Shown: positions 23,061 through 34,249 of the stretch, piece by piece
Layout: every line of letters starts with the position of its first letter
How positions within the stretch are numbered: position 1 is the stretch's first letter
The notes under the pieces: generated by a model
Databases searched by the model: none
What the model saw: only the letters and a program-made list of their open reading frames with translations
What the model was told of the DNA's origin: nothing
Translations under genes and position numbers: made by a program
NCBI GenBank assembly: GCA_015680685.1
Contig: MNCI01009604.1
Coordinates: forward strand, 313,409 to 377,408
DNA length: 64,000 nucleotides
Source of the DNA: Gnetum montanum
Taxonomy: Eukaryota > Streptophyta > Gnetopsida > Gnetales > Gnetaceae
Direction of reading: 5' to 3'

Positions 23061-23113
23061 CATTTTACAATGAAATTTTTAGCCTCAAGTTTCATGGGAT
23101 GAAATTTATAATG

Positions 23114-23461
23114 TCAAGAAGTTAAAACATGCATTTTTTGCTGGTGTTTTAGTAGTGATGATTCAAATCCTCCCTTGTCCATCCTCAAATGTAACATAAC
23201 ATTAACACTTGGAAATTCACCTTCAGAAGCATGTAGAACAGATTCATCTGATAGATTTGTAGTGCTTGTAACAAGGTGTTCAAGAAATATAGGAATTTTG
23301 AGAACATCTAAGAGCTTGATCTTGAGTTCCATAGCCCTAATTTCTAGCATGCCAATTTTCAGGCATTGACTCTTACCATCCAAACCCTTGACAACTAGTT
23401 GATATATTTTTTAATCTTTCAAATTCATAGAGTGATTATCCTCCATTTTTCGTCCCTCCAT
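23114..23461 (-). pseudogene. SDE2: SDE2-like N-terminal ubiquitin-like domain, gene fragment
   Basis: SDE2 is a nuclear protein of eukaryotes with an N-terminal ubiquitin-like domain. The domain is cut off at a Gly-Gly/Lys-Gly-Gly site, releasing a C-terminal part that acts in splicing and, in animals, in the replication-stress response. The frame begins ATG at 23461 (MEGRKMED) and has one internal TAA after ~16 codons. It then reads YQLVVKGLDGKSQCLKI, ELKIKLLDVLKIP, LVTSTTNLSDESV and LHLRMDKGGFESSLLKH, ending at TAG at 23114. The order and spacing fit the SDE2 domain, including the KGGFxSLL segment, but the Gly-Gly before the cut site is Met-Asp. The rest of the protein is missing. The C-terminal side abuts repeat R. 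I see no other exons nearby. The identification is from memory of the family pattern, with no search done. Confidence 0.68.
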
Positions 23462-25559
23462 TTGATGAATAATGAGCAAATTCTTTAACATGGAATTTGC
23501 GATATACATCAGCAAAACCAATTCTCTGTTCAAGTTTTTTTAAACATCTAGAAATAAGAAGTGAAAAAATGATCCTTCATTCATGCTTTTTTTTTAATTT
23601 TTAAAAATAAAAAATATGAATTTAGTTCATGAGTTAGCGTTACGATATAAGTTTTTTAAGTTTGAAACTTTTTGAATATCTTCATACTAGGTGTACAATA
23701 GCAACAATCCCACTAATATCTTAATAATGTTGATACTTGTTACTACACCTTGAGGGTCATGAAAGGGTGTCATATCTTGACATTACTCATATCTACTTTT
23801 TATTTGTCATAGGATATGATATCTTGATATTAGGACTATCTTCTTTCCTTGCTAATGATGAAAACCTATGTTTGACATTCATGTATCATGGGCATGTGAA
23901 ATCTTCTACAACACACTCCATTGTTTAGTTCCCTAAAGTCTCCAAATGCTTTATTCAGTGAGATAACAAAATTTCAGCCTTGGCATCAAATTTTAAAAAA
24001 GGTTTCACTCCCAAAAAAAAGAGGAAGAAATGCCAAGCAAGCCAAAAGGTCAAAAGTACCCTAAAACAAAGTAAACTAATGGCTCAAAAAAATGAGCCAA
24101 GTGGCCAAAATAGCCAATACCAAAACACTAGTTTCTTCAAATAGAAGAACATGTGACTAGTATCACAAGCATGAAGCCCTTGTCACAAATGAGTGCATTA
24201 CTATGCCATAACCACAATGTCAAAAAATTTGAAATTCTTCATTAGCTTATTTAACCATATTTGAATAGCTAGTTTAGCCAAAAATACCTCATTCCAAATT
24301 TTTATTATTCCATCTTAATCTTACTTCACCATCAAGAGTACTCCTTAGCCTGATTCCATAGCTACATAATTAAGTATTGATAAAGAAGCATTGTTGATAG
24401 ACTACAATGGTATTTCAAATTTTTTATTGATGTCTTTTAGGTCAATCCTTAAAATATCAACAAAGAGAATTCAATGAAATACCTTCAAGAAATTCATGTT
24501 GTAATCAACAAAGCTTTGTGATCAAATTTTATCATGTAATCCTGGTTGGATTTGAGAGTAAAAATAAATGTGTTAATTTCCCTTTAAAAAATTATTCTTG
24601 CATTCCTATTTTGTCAAAATTTTAGAGCACTATCACTTTGTAAAGCATGATTCATGGTATGAAACATGTAAAACATCATGAATTAGGTTTAAATAGCGTA
24701 ATTGAACCTCATAGTATAAAAAATGATGGAATTCCTAGTGTAATTACTTACAAATGCTGTAGTAAAAAACATTGAGATTTCTTGCCATAGTAAGTGTCAA
24801 AAACACTATGTATAATGTCCAAAAACTTTCCCAAACTAAGTTAATGTAGAAACAACAAACCCAAGCCTATTTAGACAAGAATCAATACCACTTTTGGGGG
24901 GTTTTGGGTCATCGAAACTCTTTCAAACTTGAGAATTTTGGAATAGGGTAAAGATCTAAAAGCCCAAAGACATTTCTCCAACTCTGATCATCAAGAATGT
25001 TGAGAATATGTTTATAGCCTATAGATTGAGCAAAGCAAGACGTGTTTAGGAGGACTGTAGAACACACCCCACCCACCTACACATTAGAGTTTCAATAGAA
25101 TTTTCACAAATATCTGTGAAACATTCATAGTTCTACATTTTAAAAGCCCAAAGGCTTTCCAATCTATATTTTCTCATCCTATATTTATTCAATCTTAATA
25201 CAAATTTATACTTTTTTTTTCATATTTTCTACATTATCACATGATTATCTATGAATCTAGCATTGGATTTAATATTTACATGTTATCATCTATTCTCATT
25301 TATTCTCATCTAGTAACAAACTCTTAAGTCCTTAGTGGTTGACAAGACTACCTAAGGCACCTAAAATCATTTTTGAGGCTTGTGGATCTTAAGGTAAAAT
25401 TTTTCCACATAGATCTATTTAATTAACAACATTAAAATTTTCTATTGTTACACTCACTAATTGAAACAATGAAGTAACAATGATTCTTTCATAAAAAACA
25501 ACAAAAAGATCTTGAAGAAAAAAGATCCAACTTGACCTTGCATGGCCTAGTATGCACTT
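23462..25559. other. Unassigned AT-rich DNA
   Basis: No gene or repeat recognised. Low-complexity A/T stretches occur (e.g. 23588-23620). A 63-codon open frame at 23737-23928 shows no family resemblance. The left part could be upstream DNA of the SDE2-like fragment, and the right part the degraded pol of the chromovirus at 25560. Confidence 0.5.
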
Positions 25560-26120
25560 TCATTTGAGCATCATGATTTATCACTAAGGAAATTATCTTA
25601 CGACAACAATTCAAGCTATGTTAATAGCAAGATAACCAATCCATACCCAAGATAACATCATAGTCCTCTAGTTTCATGATGTAGAGATCATATAACTAAG
25701 TGACATTCTAAACTAGCAAGGGTGTAGATCTATAGACTTTGTCCATAGAATGCATAGAATCACCAGTAGATCTAATAGTAAGCCCTTGATCAAGATAGTG
25801 ATCCACCAAACCCAAGCACCTAATTGTGCATAGATAAACTTATGTTAACAATGAACTAGATTTCTTCTTTGTATGTTGATGGAGGAACTAAAACAGATAG
25901 TGGTTGATATCTTTCTAGCTGATCTCCTCATCTTGCATAGGAGTAGAAACTAGAGCAATAGTTTCCTCTTAGGGATCCATCAACAGCTCCATTTGATCAA
26001 GAATGGGGTTAGGTGTTGGTGTTGGGTTGCTAGGTCAAACATCTATCCTCTTAGCACATCCATCTCCACTTCTAGCACCTACCATCATTAGACATAACAA
26101 TACAATGGGGAAATCAACAA
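25560..26120 (-). pseudogene. Chromovirus (Tekay/Del-like) protease and gag start, decayed
   Basis: The motif LEDYDVILGMDWLSCY (minus strand, ~25630-25680) is the hallmark of the protease end of plant chromovirus Ty3/gypsy polyproteins. Upstream frames (MHSMDKVYRSTPLLV) fit the protease body. Next to the PBS a short gag-like start with a Pro/Thr-rich stretch can be read near 25900-26090. Most of gag and all of RT and integrase are not recognisable. Confidence 0.7.
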
Positions 26121-26126
26121 AACCTT

Positions 26127-26139
26127 GCTCTAATACTAA
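26127..26139 (-). other. Primer-binding site of the chromovirus (tRNA-iMet type)
   Basis: Plus strand reads GCTCTAATACTAA, with ACTTATAACACCC after it. The undecayed form in plant elements is GCTCTGATACCA followed by the LTR start TGTAACACC. The differences are transitions. Confidence 0.75.
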
Positions 26140-26141
26140 CT

Positions 26142-29100
26142 TATAACACCCTCCTTCCTAGACCTTATGTTAAAGAGCATTACTTCGAGTAAGACCATAA
26201 AAAAAAGATTGGTCATGATAAGAAATATGAAAATGAATGATCTTGTAATGAAAAGAATACAACAGAATCTAGCATGAGGTCATGACCCAAAAAAGGAAAA
26301 TAAATGAGAGAAACTAACAATGGAAGAAAAAGAAATGCATAAATATAACATTGCATAAAATATACATGCTAGAAACATATACACTAGGAATTGAAATGTC
26401 TAACTGAAAAAAGATAACATATCTGCAAAACTGAATCTCCATAATATATATATATATATATATAAGGCATAGTATCACTAGTCTAATCCATACATAATCC
26501 ATATATTCAAAATAGGAAAATATGAGATACAATGTTTAGTACAATGCTAGAAGCAAAATATATAAATAGTCAAGACTCTAAACTGAAAACATAATATCAA
26601 CAAGCTCAAAACATCTAAGCAAATCATCCAAGATCTCTCAACTCCTTCCAATATAATCAACATGTAAATAAAATGGATTATTAGTGTAAAACTAAGGGAG
26701 AAACCTTGGCATCATCTCCAATCATTGAATGAATAGATCTCATGGGAATTAGAAGGAGCATGGCTAACTTGTAAAACATGTTAGCTCTAAAACATACAAA
26801 CAAGCATACATACATACAGCTAAAACATCCAGCCATGAAATAATGCCAAATCCAAGATTATAAAACCAAGCATATAATCATCAAGCATAGCCAAAACTAT
26901 AATTTTTCCCATTCAACCATCACCACAACCAAGGAGGCTAGTACTTATTGCATTCAATGTTAAATATGTATCATGTTGCCATGTATACTTGCCAAATGCC
27001 AAAATCACCATGTATCTAAATCAAATATTAAATTACCATGCACATGGATTTATTATTAGTCTTAATTGAAATGAAAGTATCATCCAAGACTCACTTCCAG
27101 TATTCCTCAAACATACCAATGATAGAGGTGTCACCTAGGACATCACCTCTAACATTCTAGAGGTACAAAAAAAAGGATCACTAAGCCATGAAATTATCCT
27201 TTTGCATAGGATGGGGCCTCCTATGAAATCCACACTAGTGCATCCTAGTGAGGATCAATCATCAAACCATATGGATGGAACACAACTTGATGGTAGCTTC
27301 ATCATCCATACAAACAACATACAAAAATGACATCTAACTAAATGTGGAGGACAACAACAATACCAAAGTATCCATCTAATTAATAGATCCATGAATACAA
27401 GGAATACTCACAAGAATATCAATTTAGAGAATCACATGATACCAATAGATCTAACCAATACATGGGAATTCTAGCATCATAAGGAACCAAGCCCAACTTC
27501 CAAGAGATCTCAAACATCTAATCCACATTCCTAAATACCAACAAAGCCCAAGAAGAGGCAAACATGATCAAAACTTCAAAAAAAATAATATTTTCAAAAC
27601 AATGGGAAGACTAAGGTTACCAAAAACCAAGAATCACATAAGAATCAATAATTAAATCATGAAATATTCTCATAACCAATAACATAAATTCAAACCTAAT
27701 ACTCCAATGACAAGATTATTAAGATTGACATGGTGAAAGCTTGTATCAAGAATTTGGAAACATAACCAAATGGTCAAGGTAAAAGTCTAAAATGATCAAA
27801 GAAAAGAGATCATAATTGACCAATGTTCAAACCAATTAACAAACATTCAATATAATGGAAAATACCTAAAATTTAAAGACCCAAGGAGAATAATTTTAAT
27901 TAAAAAATGAACAAGATTCAGTAAGGTTTTAGGAAGCATAGGGACCAAGAAATCCAAGATTCAAGCCAAACTAGAAAACTAAACTCCACAAAATCTAAGT
28001 TTATGAAATATGTTAACTTGTAGGGGAGACATCTTGGAAATTAGTAGATGTCTTGGAAAAGATGACTCAAATAGAATTGGAACATTTGGGATGATTAGAA
28101 GACATCTTAGAAAAATTGAAGACATCTCAAGGAAATTTGAGGTGTTTCTAGGGAAACATCTTTATTGAAGATGAGACATCTCAGGGAAATTTAAGGAATC
28201 TCTAGCTTAGATTGAGATGTCTAAGGAAAAAATGGAAAACATCTTTGGAAAGTTTTGAGGCATTTATGGGAAGACATATTTGATGAAGATGATACATCTT
28301 ACCCATGGATGATACATGTTGTTGAAAGTCTTGGCAACTAGGAGGGAGATCTAGTAGAGGTCTAGGATGTCCCAAACACTAAGAAAAGATTGAAATCAAC
28401 TAAGAAACACTAAGATGATGGGGAAAGGGGCTAGGAAAAAAGAAATTCCAAAAATAAGTCAATAAGAAAAACTAGAATTAACAAAATACAAAGTTGGAAA
28501 AATCAACATAAAAAGAAATGAATCCAATGTGAATATTGCAATATAAATGATGGAAAGAGGAATCCCAACAAGACTGATAAACAAACTAGAAGTCACACTA
28601 AGCTTGACAAAATAAAAGAAATGGAAAAATGACTCCAAACAAAATATCAAGATGAATACAAATCCCCAATTCTACAAATCAATCAACATGGGAAAAAAAA
28701 GCTCAGCTCACTCCCCAAAATTCTAGATCACATCCACACATGAATTACAACAATTGAGCTTATGACTAAGAAATCCCAATTTGACAAAACTATTGGAATA
28801 ATTTTTACAAAACCCATGGTTAAAAAAATAAAACAACATTCCTAGAAATCATAAACTCAACACAAAATCTACTAATTTAATATTATAAGAATTCAAAGCA
28901 ATACCCATCAGCCTACAAACAACATCATGTCATAAGGAAAATGAAAAATACAAATCTCATGAATGTGCATAAAAACTTGTAACTATGAATGAAAAAGAAG
29001 CCAAGATAACTCACCTTCGAATATGGATGATGAAAACTACAAAGAAGAAGAGTAAATAACAAATATCCAAGCAATCATCATAACCAATCTAAATCATCAA

Positions 29101-29690
29101 AGTGTGTGGAAGAATTGAACCATAGAATTTTTAATGGAGATTGACTAAGAAAAACCATGGAATGGAAGAAAACACCAATTGCCCAAAATTAACATAAAAC
29201 TAAAAGAATATTATCAAAAAATCCTATCCATCTCATACATAACTTCCTCTCCCACTCATATAACTCACATGCACATGCCAAAATAATTAAAAGAACAAGT
29301 ACGATAAAATCCACATTACTAAAAATATCTCAAAACCTCTCATAATAAAATTAAAATTAATCTAAATTCAATATAATAAAAATAGTTATTACACCACATC
29401 ACCAAAGGATCATAACATATGCTTTAGGAAAAATAAACAAACAAACTATAGATCACATACTATATCATGCTTTCAACCAATACACAAGAAATCTTGCTAC
29501 ACTCAACAACAAGGTTAGTGCATATCTATCAATGGTAAAAAATATACCAAAAATTCAAAATCTAAATATAAATATACATAATATCACTAATGCATCCATA
29601 CAATTCAAAGCCAACATCATCATAAATCCTTTAGGAAAAATCAAAAGAATATATCAAACTAAAATAGGCATAAAGTACACACAAGCATAA
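26142..29690 (-). repeat. Probable long chromovirus LTR and adjoining AT-rich DNA
   Basis: The left edge (TATAACACCCTCC, from TGTAACACC) follows directly from the PBS. Long LTRs are usual for Tekay/Del-like elements, but I cannot place the right edge, which must lie before the gag fragment at ~29700. Contents include a (TA)n run at 26447-26464 and irregular repeats of GACATCTTGGAAA-type units in both directions at 28025-28330. No coding frames of note. Confidence 0.45.
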
Positions 29691-29699
29691 ACATCATAA

Positions 29700-30629
29700 A
29701 CTTTGCAAAGACCATACACACCAAGGGTATCCAAGTATACAAGTTGTTACAAAGAAGCTCCAATGTTGGATGCAAGGGAATCATGAATACCTTAACACAG
29801 CCCTAGGAATATACTATTCATTATTCCATAAGTGCCTAAGTATTACATCATAGATGAGATTTCATATAAAATGAGGGAAACCCTAGGGATCTATGCCCAA
29901 GAGAAGCTATTAGAACTTAGATCCCATCAAATTCAAAGGTTTATTGAACAGGTGGCTAAAGAAGAAGAAGAATAATTGAAGACGAAGAATGCATAGGAGT
30001 ACAATCAGGACTAATCGCTTCATAAGAAGGATGTTCAAATTTGTGATTATCAAGAAAAAGAGGCATCACTTCATGAGGTTTTTTTATGAAAAACTTTGTT
30101 GATGAAAAATCCCATCATTAAAATATTAAAAAATATGGATAAAATGAAGGCTTCATTGGATGAAAATTTTCAATCCACAATGAAAATTTTAAAGGATCAA
30201 GAAGAACAAGCTAGAGGAAGGGTCCAAGAAGAGAAAAAGATAAAAGATAAAAAAGCACAAAGGGATACTTATCAATAGAAAGAGAAAGGTGCAATGGCAT
30301 AGGAGGTTAAAGATTCATATTTTTTAAAAATTATGGTTGTAACATTTGTTAATACAAACATCCAAAGGGTTACTACCTAGTCATGTTACATCTCCAAGAA
30401 TATGGGGCTTATGATTTGAACCGCAAGTTCATAAGAAAGTAAACATCCACAAGATTACCTTACCCACAAGGTAATTACTAGAAATTTTACAATCAACAAT
30501 ACTATCTAAGCAAGACTTCTCCTCAACCTTAGGACTACTCCTAGTAACAGTGGCAAAATATATTGTCATGGGGGATACTACCACCTAGATAGTAGTATTC
30601 TTATCACCAACTATATCCATATAGCTATT
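29700..30629 (+). pseudogene. Gag fragment of Athila-like element C, left half
   Basis: Plus-strand frame with clear correspondence to the gag of element B: MRETLGIYAQEKLLELRSHQ against TRRTLGTYAQGRLSQLRAHE, then EQVAKEEEE, EYNQD and ICDYQEKEASLHE. A coiled-coil-like charged stretch at 30096-30278 follows. Stops are frequent and an internal deletion lies near 29840. At 30629 it is cut by element B and continues at 37996. Confidence 0.75.
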
Positions 30630-30634
30630 ATATC

Positions 30635-31590
30635 TGATGAGTGACGAGGTACCCCTACACTCAACCATACGAAACACGCGTAGCACGCACGATCCGATCG
30701 AACTCCACAGACTAAGTGCCTACATGCACCATGGAACACTTGGGGTTAATCATTCGTTGTCTTCCCAGACTTACTTGTGGTTGTCACGGTGTATGGTTAA
30801 GTAAGTATGAGGTATATGATTTTTATGGTCTTTTATGTTTTTCTCCTATTCTATTGAGTTGAGGGTTGAGAAACTAATTACTAATTCTATCTAATGACTA
30901 AGTCTAAATTACCTAGCGTCAGCATCCGTTCCCACTTACCGTACACACCCTGAACCGATGCAACCGTGGCTACCAAACGCTACTCGTTGTTGGGATCACC
31001 ACGCGTAATGCACGTGCTCGAAGTGGTTGTACTGAGGTACTTAACTAGGAGGAAAGGGTTGAGAGAATCTAATCTAACCTAAGTGCTATGAGTGGTCGAT
31101 TCCTTGATTAACCGTACACATATTTTTGCACGACTACCACTGGGATTACCAAGCCTAGATCCTGAATACACCACTAGGTTACCAAGTAGTCACACTAGAT
31201 GCTCGTAATCAAGTCGTACTCATTCCGCGTTCTAGGAGTTTAAGGGTGAGAGAGAAAGCAATAAATAAAATCCTATTCCATGCACTACAAGGTTTATCCA
31301 ACAAGTTTGTCTTTATTTCTGTACACAACTTGTGTTCAGGTACAATGTTGCTCAAATAAAGATCCGTTCACTTTAGGACTCCTACTGTGGACACATGGAA
31401 AATATTCTATCTCTGGAGTGATCAATCTACCATAGTTTCCCTACTTCTAGCCTAGGATGATGAAACAAGGGAGGGCCCCCTCTTATTTATAGATATGACG
31501 GCACACTGCGATATCACGTACGCGACATCACATGGGACGACGCGATATCGCGTATGCGATATCGCGGCCTATGCGAATCGCATCTCATCA
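30635..31590 (-). repeat. 3' LTR of element B
   Basis: Plus-strand ends TGATGAGTGACGAGG and ...CGCATCTCATCA. U3 at the right end holds GATATCGC-type boxes (31508-31565), with the TATA box (minus strand) in TCTTATTTATAG near 31480-31492. Directly followed by the complement of the PPT at 31591. Confidence 0.92.
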
Positions 31591-33600
31591 TACCCCCATG
31601 ACTGAATGAAAACTCGTCCTTGAGTTCCTTACAAAATATTGGGAAGGTATGGGATTATTGACTCAAATGGATCTAATGGGATGACATGTGAATGGATCAT
31701 CATTATAAGATTCAACAACTGGTGTTCATGACAACAAGGGTGAACACCTTATTACGTTGACATCAGGCCTCATTTGGTAGCTGAGAGAAAAGAGAAGAGA
31801 GAAGAAGTCTTGCTACTGCCAACTCGACGATTATGCCTTTCATTGTCCATCCATAAGTGCATCATCGATCTTGCTCCTTGCATAGCTTCTTTTAGCACTA
31901 CTCCATTCCAAGTGTTCCTTCCAGATCCGGTCCGTTGTTGCATGATTGCTATCTACACACACAACACGGTCTTGTATTAGCAAGGTTAGATGAATTTCAA
32001 TGTGGGTAATACCTTGCTTCGGTATAAGTCCATTGGTTGGGTTGTGGTATGGCTAATTATGGGTCTGGAGATATATTAATGATGACTACCGAAGGTGTAG
32101 GGGTTAGGAAAGAATTGAAAAAAATTCGAGGCTAAGAGAAAATCAAAAAAATTAGGCCCCACCGTACCCCCATGACTAATCGCGAACCTCTAGTAATGTT
32201 AAAATAGAGAAAGAAGAGTAAGAAAGATAGATAAAAAGGGACAACTATGGCATCGATGAAATGGATGTCAAGATGGAAATGAACAAAATAAAATTAATTG
32301 CAAAATGTTAAGGGAAATAATTTAACTAATGCTCGAAATAGAAATGTCAGTGGGTCCTCCCCAAAGCAGGCTCATGCCCTTAATGCCCTGACAAACCCAC
32401 ATTCAAAAAGTCCATAGGCTTCGGGAATGTCATTTGCAACAAGAGTTAAAGTCTTAACCACAAGAATTTACCAAAAATAAAATAATGTATCTACCAAAAT
32501 ATACACTAATGATACAACCAGAAATGAGGTGAACAATGGAGAGAAGAGGATGGAATGGAATCCCAAGAACAAGGTGGTGTACAACCCCTGGTGTGTTTCA
32601 TGATTAATGTGACTTAGCAAATCTCATTCCAACTCCGGCCTCAAACCAACCACTTCCAGTGACTTCGCATTAATGCATTTGGCCAAACCATCCTCTTGAA
32701 GTAACAAGAATTCCTTCCCCACGAGTCACCACCATTCCGACGAAACAAGGAGAGAATGGGAAGCGAGAAGGGCCTTAGTTAGAGGGAACATTTTTAGTTT
32801 CATAACCAATGCTTGTAGCCAAAATCATTATTTTTTTAAGGGGTGTGCTTTGAATTCTCACTTTTCTTCTTTTTCTCTTTTTTTTTTGTTTATTTTTGTG
32901 TTTTGTGTTCTTATGCGTGAGAACCACACCATGCAAATACTTTGTTATTTTTATTTTCTCAGCTTCCCAATGATTGGGTAATGTCGAAACGGTAAGAAAA
33001 ATCAAGAAGAAAACATCCAAGTACCTAAGAGAATGGCTAACACAAAAGCATCAAGTTCCCTTGAAGTCACACCCTTTTCAATCCTTGAGTCCTTCCTTAG
33101 TTTGAGAAATGCTTAGTCACCGATTCGTTAAAGTTCTTATTAGAAGGGGACTGTACATTTCCAAGCTGTGAGAGACCATAGAAACTGGTGGATGGATGGA
33201 TGAAGTGAACTCATTGCCTGCCATATCAAAAGAAACATACTTTAGTATCAACATCATGACTTAAAGGTAAAAACCAAACATTAGCAATCAACAAGAAAAT
33301 AGTTCATACCATCATGCAGAACACTTATTGGGTGACAAACTTACAGGGTGGATCACACACACACAAAATGGAAAAGTATAACGATGTTGTAAAACAAAAA
33401 TAAGAAGAGTTAAAGAAAGTTGTAAAACAAAAACCAGAAAAGTTAAAAAAAATTGTAAAACAAAAATGTGTAAGACAAAAACTTGTAAAACAAAAACGTT
33501 GTAAAACAAAAATGCGTAAAAAAATGTGTAAAAAAAAACTTAAAAAGAACTGAGGGCCCCATATGATTAGCATAGGTGGCCATCTCCCCCATGACTGAAT
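31591..33600 (-). other. Noncoding 3' region of element B with repeated PPT-like boxes
   Basis: Starts with the PPT complement TACCCCCATGACTGAATG. The 11-mer CCCCCATGACT occurs at 31593, 32167 and 33586 here and at 34855 in gag. The right part (32340-33600) matches the noncoding end of the left-edge element (90-1250). A 58-codon minus-strand open frame at 31943-31770 (MQQRTGSGRNTWN...) shows no family resemblance and may be chance. Confidence 0.75.
33384..33540. repeat. Short tandem repeats, TTGTAAAACAAAAA-type
   Basis: About eight variable copies of a ~16-20 bp A-rich unit in the noncoding part of element B. The equivalent place at 1097-1190 has only one clear unit, so the array expanded in this lineage. 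Long open frames across it are by-products of the repeat. Confidence 0.75.
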
Positions 33601-33785
33601 TGTAAGGGGAAGATTCGAAATAATGAACGTCTATTGGAATTTCGTAGAAGTGCCCAACTCCTCCTAATTGATGATCTTAGGTTGAGGGGTGGGAGTTGGC
33701 AACGCTCATATTCCAACATGTCTATGCCTTCATTATTGGCATGGTTTGTCTCCTCAATTTTTTCCATGCATATTTGTTTGCTCTT

Positions 33786-34229
33786 TCAAGTAGCTGTCAA
33801 CCACGGGGTGTCTAGTACTTGTTGTGTGGTTGCTACATACAAGCATATTTGTTTCAAAATTTCAAGAGCACACCTGTTACATGGAGGCATTTCCTCCATG
33901 TCATCACTCAATGAATCATTGTATGTGATGCATGGAACTTTCCTCTTCTTGATCTTTCCATAAATGTTTATCTTAGAAATTTCCAAGGAAAGATCGTGGA
34001 TCCTAAGGCATGCATCTACTGTACTCAGCCATGCCCTTCCCATTATAATTGGGAAGTCCCCTTCATTACTGTTAACTTCTATCACTAGGAAGTCAGCTGG
34101 GTAGGACCAACCACACACAATGGTAACAATGACCTCCACCAATCCCAAGGGAATGGTGATGAACTGGTCAGCCAAATCAAGTTGGATGTTGCTCTTCTTA
34201 AGTTGGGGTAGGTTCCAGGCTTGATACAT
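33786..34229 (-). pseudogene. Retropepsin-type protease of element B
   Basis: A 147-codon uninterrupted frame. It reads FITIPLGLVEVIVTIVCGW, SYPADFLVIEV and GDFPIIMGRAWLSTVDA, the typical 'ILGRPWL' end of plant gypsy proteases, then a Cys-containing tail. The catalytic Asp region should lie just before its start, near 34235-34290. There LGSRVNLIS fits the place of 'DxG-A-x-V-N-L-I-P', but the Asp is not preserved (a stop also intervenes). It is in a different frame from upstream gag, so a frameshift or indel separates them. Enzyme activity is unlikely. Confidence 0.75.
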
Positions 34230-34249
34230 CTCTCATGAAATTAGATTGA

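Noticed and set aside
28025-28330. CRISPR-like array of GACATCTTGGAAA words
   Set aside because: Spacing and unit length are irregular, words occur in both directions, and the context is a plant LTR. It is ordinary degenerate repetition.
31770-31943. 58-codon minus-strand frame near the 3' end of element B
   Set aside because: No resemblance to any family I know, no counterpart seen in P. The length is within chance for this composition.
33312-33573. Minus-strand frames rich in Phe, Val and Leu (VFVLQ repeats)
   Set aside because: Translation of the A-rich tandem repeat in the noncoding part of element B; absent from the related sequence at 1097-1190.
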